The translations under genes were made by a program, and so were the position numbers. Positions 55,825 to 64,000 of a DNA stretch of 64,000 nt are shown piece by piece (within the stretch, counting starts at the first letter, position 1; each line of letters opens with the position of its first letter). This DNA is from Bettongia penicillata ogilbyi (Eukaryota > Chordata > Mammalia > Diprotodontia > Potoroidae): contig JAJHZJ010000531.1 in NCBI GenBank assembly GCA_023548195.1, forward strand, positions 6,249,900 to 6,313,899, given 5' to 3'. Under the pieces are notes generated by a model. The model was not told the origin of the DNA, did not search any database, and saw only the letters and a program-made list of their open reading frames with translations.

Positions 55825-57143
55825 TCACTTGTAAATCCATCTGGCCCCAGAGATTTTTTTCCTAAGGAGTTCATTGATGGCTTGTTCAATTTCTTTTTCT
55901 GAGATAGGGTTATTTAAGTATTCAACTTCCTCTTCCGTTAATCTGGGCAATTTATATTTTTTAAAATAATCATCCATCTCATTTAGATCGTCGGATTTGT
56001 GGGCATGCAGTTGGGCACAGTAATTTCTAATTGTTGTTTTAACTTCCTCTTCATTCGAGGTTAGTTCACCCTTTTCATTTTTGATATTGGTCATTTGGTT
56101 TTCATCTTTCTTTTTTTTTAAATCTAATTGACCAAAGGTTTATCACTTTTATTGGTTTTTTTTTCATAAAACCAAATCTTAGTTTTCTTTATTAGTTCAA
56201 TAGTTTTCTTAATTTCAGTTTTATTAATCTCTCCTTTGGTTTTCAGTACTTCTAATTTGGTATTTACTTGGGGATTTTCAATTTGTTCTTTTTCTAGCTT
56301 TTTCAGCTGCATGCCCAATTCATTGATCTCCCTTTTCTTGATTTTATTCACGTAGGCATTCAAAGATATAAAACTTCCCCTAAGAACTGCTTTTGCAGTA
56401 TCCCATAAGATTTGGTAGGTTGTCTCATTATTGTCATTCTCTTGAATGAAGCTGTTGATTGTATCTATAATTTGTTGCTTAACCCTCTCATTCTTTATAA
56501 TTAGATTGCTTAGTTTCCAATTAAGTTTTGGTTTCTAGTTCCATGGCCTTTTATTACATATGATTTTTATTGCATTATGATCTGAGAAGGATGCATTGAC
56601 TACCTGCCTTTCTGCACTGGATTATTAGGTTTTTATGGCCTAGTACATGGTCAATTTTTGTATATCTGCCATGTACCACTGAAAAAAGGTATATTCCTTT
56701 CTATCCTCTTTCAATTTTCTCCAGAGTTCTATCCTATCTACCTTATCCAGAGTTTTATTCACCTCTTTCACTTCTTTCTTGTTTATTTTGAGGTTAGATT
56801 TATCAAGTTCAGAGAGGGGGAGGCTGAGGTCTCCCACTAGTATAGTTTTGCTCTTTGTTTCTTCCTGTAACTTTCTTAACTTCTCCTCTAAGAATGTGTA
56901 TGCTATACCACATGGAGCATATATATTTAGTAATTACTTTGCTTTGTGGTCTATGGTGCCTTTTAGTAGGATATAGTTTCCTTCCTTATTTCTTTTGATT
57001 AGATCTATTTCTGCTTTTGCTCTGTATGAGATTAGGATTGCTACCCCTGCTTTTTTTACATCAGCTAAAGCACAATATATTCTGCTCCAACCTTTACCCT
57101 GTGTGTATGTCTCCATTTCAAATGTGTTTCTTGTTAACAACAT
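55825..57143 (-). pseudogene. L1 ORF2 endonuclease-to-linker remnants
   Basis: Frames at 56934-57143 (KKAGVAILISYRAKAEIDLI, endonuclease), 56640-56837 (GDLSLPLSELDKS, the GD(F/L)N-type segment), 56124-56363 (lysine-rich linker) and 55825-56094 ([18 protein letters not shown], start of the region before RT). All are in L1 order with stops between them. Confidence 0.7.
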
Positions 57144-58686
57144 ATTGTTGGATTATGGTTTCTAATGCATTCTGCTATCCATCTCCATTTTATGGGAGAG
57201 TTCATCCCATTTACATTCACAGTTATGATTCCTTTCTGTGTCTTTCACTCCATCCCCTTTTCCCCCTTTATGTTTTTAGTTCTCCCTTCCCCCCTCCCTT
57301 CCACAATAGAGTTTTAATTTTTGACCACCACTTCCCTCAGTCTTCCCTCCCTTCTTTCAGCTTCCCTCCTTTTTAATCCCCTTTTTCCCTTACTACTTCT
57401 TCCCTTCCTTTTAGTCTCCCTTCCCTTTTCTTTCCCTCTTCCCCTCCTACAGCCCATAGAGCTAGTTTTATTTCTATACTTAACTCAGTTTGTTGTTCCC
57501 TCCTTAAACCCAATCAGATGAGAGTAACTCTCAGACAATGCTCATCTCCCTCCCCTCTTTCCCTCTACTGTAATATATTTTGTGCCTCTTCCTGTGATGT
57601 AATTTACCTTTTTCTGACTCCTCCTTTTCACATCTCCCTTTACAATCCCTTTGCAGTCTTAAATCACATTTTTATCATGACGTCATTTACTTTATACTGC
57701 TCCCTCTATCTATGTATATCCCTTTTATATGTCATAATAAATATACAATTCTCAAGATTAACAAGTATCATCTTCCCTTATAGGGATGTAAACAGTTTAC
57801 CCATATTGAATAACAAGTTTTTTTTCCTGTTTACCTTTTTATGCCTCTCTTGAGACTTGCATTTGAAGTTCGAATTTTCTATTGAGCTCTGACCTTTTCA
57901 TCAGGAAGATCTGGAAATCCCTTATTTCAATGAATGTCCATCTCCTTGCCTAAAATATTATGCTCAACTTTGCTGGGTAATTGATCCTTGGTTGTAGTCC
58001 CAGCTCCTTTGCCTTATGGAATATCGTATTCCAATTCCTTCGATCTTTCGATGTAGAAGCTGCAAGTTCCTGTGTGATCCTGACTGTAACTCCTCAATAT
58101 TTGAATTGTTTCTTTCTGGCTGCCTGCAGTATTTTCTCCTTCACTTGATAGTTCTGGAATTTGGCAACGATATTCCTTGGTATTTTTTAGTTTGGGATCC
58201 CTTTCAGGAGGTCAACAGTGGATTCTTTCTATGACTATTTTGCCCTCTGGCTCTAGGATTTCTGGGCAATTTTCCTTGATGATTTTGGAAGACATTTTCT
58301 AGGCTCTTTTCTTCATCATGGCTTTCTGGTAGACCAATAATCTGTAGATTTTCTCTCCTGGATCTATTTTCTAGGTCAGTTGTTTTTCCAATTAGATATT
58401 TTACATTTTCTTCTATCTTTCATTCTTTAGATTCCATTTGACTGATTCTTGATGTCTCATAGAATCATTAGCTTCTACTTGCCTGATTCTAGTTTTTATC
58501 AGACTGTTTTCTTCAGTTTAACTTTTGCATCTCCTTTTCCATTTGTCCAATTTTCCTTTTAAATTCTTTTGTTATTTTTTTTCATATTTTTAAAATCATT
58601 GGTCAGTTTTTCTTCTATTTCTCTAATTTGGCTTTTGAAATCCTTCCTGAGCTCTTCTAAGAATGATCTTTGTGCTTCATATCAGT

Positions 58687-58938
58687 TCATATTCCCTCTG
58701 AAGTTTCAGATGGGAGGACAGTCTCAATGCTGACCTCTTTGGTATTCATGTTTTGGTCCTTGTCCCCATAGAAAGATTGTATGGTCTTTTCTTTTCTGCT
58801 TTGCTTCTTACTCATGATGATCACCCTTTTCCTGGCTTTTAAAGTAGATGTCTGCATCTGGGGCACAGGGGGCTCTGTCCCATAATTCTTGTGCCTAAAA
58901 CTTGAGGCTTTGTGTATTGTGGCCTCTGGTTCTTTCAA
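58687..58938 (-). pseudogene. L1 ORF1 N-terminal fragment
   Basis: Contains KKQSRKEKTIQSFYGDKDQN, the recurring ORF1 N-terminal signature of this window's L1/HAL1 copies, followed by ETVLPSETSEG. Coiled-coil and RRM remnants follow to about 57850 in broken frames. Confidence 0.65.
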
Positions 58939-59570
58939 CTAGAAGCTAAAATGCTGCAGCTTACCTGGTGCTGAGCTGGCTGGTGTTGGAAAGCAGAGAC
59001 TAGGTGAGATCTTTTTGTATTTCCCTGGAGTTACCCTGGAGCTAGCTGTGTTAAGTGTGGGGGAGGAGTGGTCTTGCCACAGGAGGTCTCCTCTGCTGAG
59101 TTGGAGCTTAGACAAGCTCAGTGGTTGATGATCCTGTCTGTGTTAGTCTCTTTCCAATTCCCCTGGGGTGCTGAGGCACACCTGGGGTCCTGGTGTTGGT
59201 GGTTGCAGGCTTCACCCCCTGGGGCTCAGGATCTACTCCCAGTTTGCTGAGGTGGGGCTGTCTTAGACAGCTCTGGTGCTGCACTGCTCACCTTCAGCCA
59301 CAGCAAGAAGGACTTTCCTTAGCAATTTTCCTAACCTCACAGGCTAAGAGACTGGTACACCTTCTGCTGCTCCTACTGTTCCACAATTTTTCCCAGGGAG
59401 ATATTCTCTGGGCTCTTCAAGGTCAAGAAGGGGGGAGATAGGAATTACCGATCACTCCACCATCTTATCTCCCATAACCAGCTATCTTCCCCATTATTAC
59501 AATGAATTCTCCACATTTTGATTCTGGGGACTTACAGTCCTTACTGTGTTATGTGCTCTGTAATCCACTT

Positions 59571-59612
59571 CTCTCTCTCTCTCTCGTTCTCTCTCTCTTT
59601 CTCTCTCTCTCA
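59571..59612. repeat. (CT)n microsatellite
   Basis: About 20 units with two interruptions, in the gap between the L1 5' end and the L2. Confidence 0.9.
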
Positions 59613-59617
59613 TATGT

Positions 59618-60085
59618 CCAAAACTGAATTCATCATCCCTCAAATCTCTCTTTCTTCCAAATTTCCTTATTTCTGGTGAAGACACCACCATCCTTCTATT
59701 CTCCCAGTTTGGTAACTTCTGTATTTTCCTCATCTTCACTGTCCCTCACTAAACCTATTTGATCAGTTGTAAAATCTTGCCATTTCTACTTCTACGTCTC
59801 TTGTATCTCTCTATTCACACAGATACCACCTCAGCACAGGCCATTATGACTTCTCACCTCCATTAATACAATGGCCTCCTAATTATTCTCCCTGCTTCAA
59901 CTCTTTCTCCACTCTTATCAATTCTACACAGCTACAAAAAAATGATTTCCCTTAGGTATAGATTTAACCTTGTCATTCCCTTGCTCAATAAATTCCAGTA
60001 GCCCTTTATTGCTGCTAAAATAAAAAATAAAGTATTAGGGTTAGTTTTTAAAGGCCTCCACAACTTGACCCCAATCTCTCCAGCT
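59618..60085 (+). mobile_element. L2 LINE fragment, first part
   Basis: 'ccaaaactgaattcatcatc', 'gaccttgtcattcccttgctc'-type text and 'aggcctccacaacttgacccc' follow L2. Interrupted near 60088. Confidence 0.6.
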
Positions 60086-60087
60086 TT

Positions 60088-60356
60088 ACTGAAAAGTTAG
60101 TCAACATACATTTATTAAGTACTTACTATGTGGCAGGCATTGTACTATCAGCTAGGGATACCAAGAAAGGCAAAAAACAGCCTCTGCATTTTAATAGAGT
60201 ATACATCATACAAACAACTAAAGAAAAATATAAGATATATGTGGTATAAATGGAAGTTAAGGCCCCTAGGTATGTGGTACAGGTAAAAGGGAAGAGAAAG
60301 ACTTTCTAGGCATAGAGAACAGCCAGTAAAAAAGCATGGAGTTGGGAGATGGACCT
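60088..60356 (+). repeat. Ancient interspersed repeat, inserted in L2
   Basis: 'catttattaagtacttactatgtggcaggcattgtactatcag' opening, then 'aagtctttcctaag' region. The same family recurs at 14700, 26895, 28262, 29930 and 45370. Class not certain to me. Confidence 0.5.
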
Positions 60357-60555
60357 TCTACAAAAAGTCTTTCCTAAGCCTAAACTGCTGGTCCCATCCC
60401 TCCCAAAATAATTTATATTTAACTTGTCTTTATTTGCTTTTGTTCTGTACTTGTTGTCTCCTCCATTAGAATGCAAGCTTCTTGTGAGTAAGAATTGTTT
60501 ATTTGTCTCTCCAGTGCCTCACACATAGTAAGTGATTAATAAATGTTTGTTCATA
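60357..60555 (+). mobile_element. L2 LINE 3' terminus
   Basis: 'aaagtctttcctaagcc', 'ctcctccattagaatgcaagcttcttgtgag', 'cacacatagtaagtgattaataaatgtttg'. It resumes the L2 begun at 59618. Confidence 0.65.
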
Positions 60556-62204
60556 GATTTATTGCTACATGATGAAATAGAAATGTAACTAAAGAAACTA
60601 AAGACATAGAAAAGTACCTCGAACAGATCAAACATATAGAACTTAGATCCATGCCGGAGGTCACACCATTTTGAAGGTGTTAAAGAGTTGCTTCTCAAGA
60701 TGATTGAAATAGGGGAGAATGCTTGGCAAAATTACAGATATTATTAACACTGAAAAATGCAATAAAATAGATTCCAGAAGTTTACATTTCCAGGTCTACA
60801 AAACCTTTATGAGAACAATGTATGCACATATCAAGTGTGTCCTAGATAATAGATCAAGCAGGAAATAGATAAGCTTTTGCAAACAATATTCCATAGCAGA
60901 ATATTCCTCATGGGAGAAAGTTCCAGAGAACACAAGATCTCATTGTGCATATATAGTGTTGATTCTCCCAAAGCATTTGCCTTAGCCTAGCAAAATGCTT
61001 CTTTAACAATCCCTGTCAGCACAATGTTACCCTAAATATATGTAAAAATACACAAGATTCTTTGAAATATGGGACACAGCTAATGTTATTGAATGTTGCT
61101 CTAAGTATTGTCATGTGAGGCATAAATCAGGGAATCATATGCTCATAAATGTTGGTTGTCTTGACCATAGTAAATATCAAGTGCAGAGCCTAAATGAAAG
61201 AAGGATTCCCTACTGATGGTGAAGTCATTGCATGAAGATCCAGTTCATTTCAGAGCCTCCTAAATGTGGTCCATAATCAATCATGTATAAGTACAGGAAT
61301 CAATATATGTACAGGAAAAATCAAATGGATATAGAATGAATATCATCAACACTGTGATGAAATTAGTTGGGCAGCCCATACAGTTAATCCATCAATAAAT
61401 GCATGTATCTTGGACTGGTCCTACAGGTAGACAGTGAACTGACTTGAAGGGGAGAAAGAGATTAAGTTAGATAGTATTTGAGAAATTGCCCAGAGTTTTT
61501 AATGAATCCAATCTCCTTGAAATAAAGTCCTATATATTTCAAACCAATATTATCTCAGTGATGCCAAATAGCACTGAATCAAAGTTTTAGAAATTGATAA
61601 GAGAATAGAGTTTTTAGGGTGGGCATATGGAAAGAATTATACCCAGTCATGAAAGACATGTTAGGCTATATGGTCACTCACTCTGTTGCTTTTTAAAACA
61701 TTTCTTGAGGTAGATAGTCTTCTAGAAAAAAAGCTAATTTAGTTTTGTATTTCAATAAATCTCAAATTAAAGCACATTGCAACTTCTGTAAGATTCTGGG
61801 TTTCTTTTGCAAGGAATCCAATAGCAAGAAGAATGTTGAATACTTCTATATCCAAAAACTTAAAGCTTTGTGTTATCCAAAGGATGATAGAGAAAAGGTA
61901 TGAATAGCCAACAGAAAAAGAATAGCTCACCAAAAGCATCATAAAATATATCTTCAAGGACAAATATAACTGGAAGAGGAAGGAAGTCTATAACATAACA
62001 ATAGTGAAATGACAGGACAGCTCAGATAATATCAGGACACCATAGGAAGGATCCAAGCAAGCCGGGTAGATCTGTATGAAGGATTGAAGGGGCACTTTAA
62101 TGAAAGTGACCCAGAATGAGAAGACAAGAATATGTTTTGATCTGCACCATTAGATAAGGTACCCACATTGAGGAAATCATAGATCTGCTGCAATACTGAA
62201 GTAG
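60556..62204. other. Unassigned, single-copy-looking 5' flank of the SLC9A-like exon
   Basis: No recognised repeat and no protein-like frame; the frame at 61739-61963 (-) is hydrophobic without a known motif. Confidence 0.45.
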
Positions 62205-62390
62205 TAGCATGATGGAAGAATGTTGGATTTGGGTCTAATAATCTAGATCTAAATCCCTCCTCTCCCACTTATAGCTATATCATGTGAGGCAAGTCACTTC
62301 CTTTTTCCATTTTCCTTCTTTGTAAATTCCCAGGGATTGGACATGATATCTGAGCTCTGTTCCAGCTCTACATCCTGTGAGCTTATCTGC
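62205..62390 (+). repeat. MIR fragment
   Basis: 'ggcaagtcacttcctttttcc' and 'gggattggacatgatatctgagctctgttccagctctaca'. It lies about 430 bases upstream of the SLC9A-like start codon. Confidence 0.6.
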
Positions 62391-62542
62391 AAACCTAACT
62401 TGGCCTATGGTATACAGCCCCAAACAGACCTCTCCCTCTTAGAAGCCAACTCCCAGACATCACATAACATTAGCCACTGGGAATCCGATTGGGCATGAGA
62501 ACTGTCTAGACTCAGATATCCTGGTGACAGCACACCCCTACA

Positions 62543-62552
62543 TTTAAAAAGG
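62543..62552 (+). promoter_or_regulatory. Possible TATA-like element upstream of the SLC9A-like exon
   Basis: TTTAAAAAGG lies about 270 bases before the putative start codon. A start site near 62575 would give a 5'UTR of about 240 bases in the same exon. There is no CpG island here. This is position and motif only; an upstream non-coding exon is equally possible. Confidence 0.2.
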
Positions 62553-62814
62553 CAGCCTTGAGAGCTAAAAAACTAAGACATCAGAAAGAGATCAAAAGGA
62601 GAAAAAGGAAGGTAGCAGGAAAGCAAAGGGTCAAGTTTCACTGATTGTATTCCATTTGGGTAAGATATCTGGGTCTACAGGAAGACACAAAATTTAGGTT
62701 TCCAGATCCATGCTGGGAATATAGTTGGGAACTGAATGCTTATAATCACATGTCAAATAGATCTTGGAGAAAGGAATTTTCAAAAACAAACAGACACATC
62801 CCCAACTCTGCAGA

Positions 62815-63049
62815 ATGCAGGGAAGCTTGACTGATGCATGCTCCTTTGTACTGTTGACATGGTTAATAGGCAGCATTACTCCAGAGGGACTCATCAGGAG
62901 CAGTTTGGGGCAAGAAATGCCCCATCCTACCTGGAATAGCAGCAGCAGCAGCAGCCCAAGGCTCCAGGTGCTGACCTTCCAGTGGCTCTCCGTTCATGTT
63001 CCTTTCCTCATTACCTTCTGGATCCTGGTGGCCATCACATCACTCATTG
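62815..63049 (+). CDS. Putative first coding exon of an SLC9A (Na+/H+ exchanger)-like gene
   Basis: An uninterrupted frame of 78 codons plus one base runs from ATG (A at -3) to a consensus donor GTAAGT at 63050. The start MQGSLTDACSF leads into a hydrophobic stretch (about residues 9-21), which reads as a signal peptide or first membrane helix. A serine run (WNSSSSSSP, with an N-S-S glycosylation sequon) follows at about residues 45-53, encoded by six AGC triplets. The end, QVLTFQW..V.VPF.ITFWILVAITSLIG, matches the pattern at the first conserved membrane segment of NHE2-NHE5; 'QV-TF-W' and 'WILVA' are closest to NHE3 as I remember it. The G left before the donor would begin the glycine of the conserved 'AKIG' motif. 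The family motif ASLAK is changed here (AITSL), so this may be a divergent paralogue or a decaying copy. Exon 2 is not in the window. The family call is moderate; the exact member is unknown. Confidence 0.55.
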
Positions 63050-63055
63050 GTAAGT
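63050..63055 (+). promoter_or_regulatory. Splice donor GTAAGT of the SLC9A-like exon
   Basis: ATTG|GTAAGT: perfect consensus from +1 to +6, located exactly where the similarity to the exchanger N-terminus stops. It implies a phase-1 intron continuing past the window end. Confidence 0.55.
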
Positions 63056-63772
63056 AAATGGGATCAGCCAGACGTTTCTGTTTTTGTGGTGTCTAAATTG
63101 CAAAAGTTCTTGTTTCTTCAGGACCAGTCTTTAAATTTGCTATTATCAAGGGCTTTCTTGTTTCATAGTGTAAATTCCTCATGCATTAATGCTACAGGAA
63201 AGTAAATAGAGTTGTTTTTTTTAAATGTATGTGATTACCAAAGAAATGACTCTAACCAAAGAAATGCACTCTATTAAGTATTCTCTATTTAGTTTTATAT
63301 CCAGTAAATATATTAGGAGGAGGAACTTCAAAATGTTAAATGTTCATGGCAGAACATTGATTGGAACTGAAAAGTACTGCCAAGTCTAAGTCAGAGAATA
63401 TTGTAAGTAAAGTTCAGTCATTCATTCCTTGCACATTCAGAAACTCATTTGGTCATTATATTGCTTCCTATAAGTTTTTTGGAGGCCTGCCTGAATAAAT
63501 TAAAAATAGCTAATTATAATTAGTCTATCAGTTATTGGATTATAGATATTGCTGAAGTTCATTTTCTTAATTAGGCCAGACGTTTCTTCTACAAATTTTA
63601 GGTCCCCATGTGCTTAGAGTTTTTCATAGACACAAATTTCTGTTTTACACTTGTCTGAATTATCACTGGCTCCAAGTTGGTAGAATTAGAATTCATCAGA
63701 TTTCACTTTATTATAAAATGAGTACTTCTAGTTTAGTCCCAGATCCATCAGAAAGATTAGTTTTCTCTAGTC
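63056..63772 (+). other. Putative intron 1 of the SLC9A-like gene, no repeat recognised
   Basis: AT-rich single-copy-looking sequence after the donor. I see no further exon of an exchanger, no convincing acceptor followed by an open frame, and no clear repeat. Confidence 0.35.
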
Positions 63773-63955
63773 CAGTGGTTTTCAGTGTGTGAGCCATAGA
63801 TCTCTGGGGAATTGGCAGAGTTTTTGCAAGAGTGTCCATAAGTCCTCATGCATATCCTCAATAGACCAATATACTTCCTATAGACTAAATCAATACTATG
63901 TGTATTCATATGACATATGAAATATATATAATAATTTTCAAAATGTGTGTATATT
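63773..63955 (+). mobile_element. hAT-Charlie (MER5-like) DNA transposon fragment
   Basis: It starts CCAGTGGTTTTCAGTGTGTG and continues 'agatctctggggaattggcagag', the layout of MER5/Charlie elements (CAGTGGTTCTCA... end). The right part decays into AT-rich dinucleotide sequence, so the far end is not found. Confidence 0.4.
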
Positions 63956-64000
63956 ATATACATATATATGATGCTAGTGAGATTAAAAGTACAAAATCAT

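Larger units (their letters stand above)
55085..59475 (-). mobile_element. L1 retrotransposon, 5' complete, 3' truncated
   Basis: In sense order: the 5' end at about 59473 (AAGATGGTGGAGTGATC), a 5'UTR, an ORF1 start at 58938 with frameshifted remainder to about 57850, a 600-base purine-rich spacer (57245-57840), ORF2 endonuclease pieces (57240-56600; KKAGVAILIS), a linker, and reverse transcriptase to 55085 with the catalytic FADDMMIYL motif (55100-55324). The RT thumb, C-terminal domain and 3'UTR are missing. Many stops show it is dead. Confidence 0.8.

Noticed and set aside
57017..57853. Leu/Phe/Pro/Ser-rich plus-strand frames
   Set aside because: Antisense of the L1 endonuclease region and purine-rich spacer.
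59497..59739. Frame with an (RE)n run
   Set aside because: Translation of (CT)n.
1..64000. CRISPR arrays, tRNA/rRNA genes, operons or phage modules
   Set aside because: No regularly spaced direct repeats, no cloverleaf with intact acceptor and anticodon arms outside SINE heads, and no prokaryote-like gene packing.

Overview
This is a piece of mammalian nuclear genome, most likely marsupial. It is AT-rich and dominated by interspersed repeats of marsupial type: L1 elements with long purine-rich spacers, ORF1-only half-L1 (HAL1) elements, tRNA-headed CORE-SINEs ending in the usual 'GGATCACAAAGAGT..' type tail, and old L2, MIR, L3/CR1 and RTE-like copies. I cannot name the species; an opossum or a dasyurid would both fit. 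No prokaryotic gene, tRNA, rRNA or CRISPR array is visible.

Only one stretch looks like host protein-coding sequence. It is an open 78-codon reading frame at 62815-63049 (+) that starts with ATG in a fair context, has a hydrophobic leader, and ends in a consensus GTAAGT splice donor. Its last 30 residues resemble the first conserved membrane segment of plasma-membrane Na+/H+ exchangers (SLC9A, closest to NHE3 from memory). It is probably the first coding exon of an SLC9A-like gene running off the right edge. A decayed intronless copy of purine nucleoside phosphorylase (PNP) lies at 33.64-34.98 kb (-).

Layout. 0-4.7 kb: L2, CR1, L1 tail, CORE-SINE and MIR fragments. 4.7-11.34 kb: a nested stack, in which an L2 copy is split by an old HAL1 that is itself split by a young HAL1 (7.02-10.08 kb) with an intact 368-codon ORF1. 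11.9-14.56 kb: another HAL1, inserted in a MIR. 14.6-23.7 kb: SINEs, L1 fragments and an 831-bp inverted-repeat DNA transposon lodged in a MIR. 23.7-26.8 kb: a fourth HAL1. 26.8-36.9 kb: L3/CR1, L2, an L1 3' end and the PNP pseudogene. 36.9-39.46 kb: an RTE-like LINE. 40-47 kb: low-repeat sequence, a possible unidentified retrocopy, a rearranged L1 and an ancient repeat. 47.5-52.5 kb: rearranged L1 pieces, one with the geometry of twin priming. 52.5-55 kb: a possible LTR and unassigned sequence. 55.1-59.5 kb: a 3'-truncated L1 with 5'UTR, ORF1 and half of ORF2. 59.6-60.6 kb: L2. 60.6-64 kb: mostly single-copy sequence with the SLC9-like exon.

I found no multi-gene system. The value of the window lies in the exon candidate and in the insertion archaeology. 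Repeat family names are from memory of consensus sequences, and most edges are good to about 10-50 bases; target-site duplications quoted were read directly.
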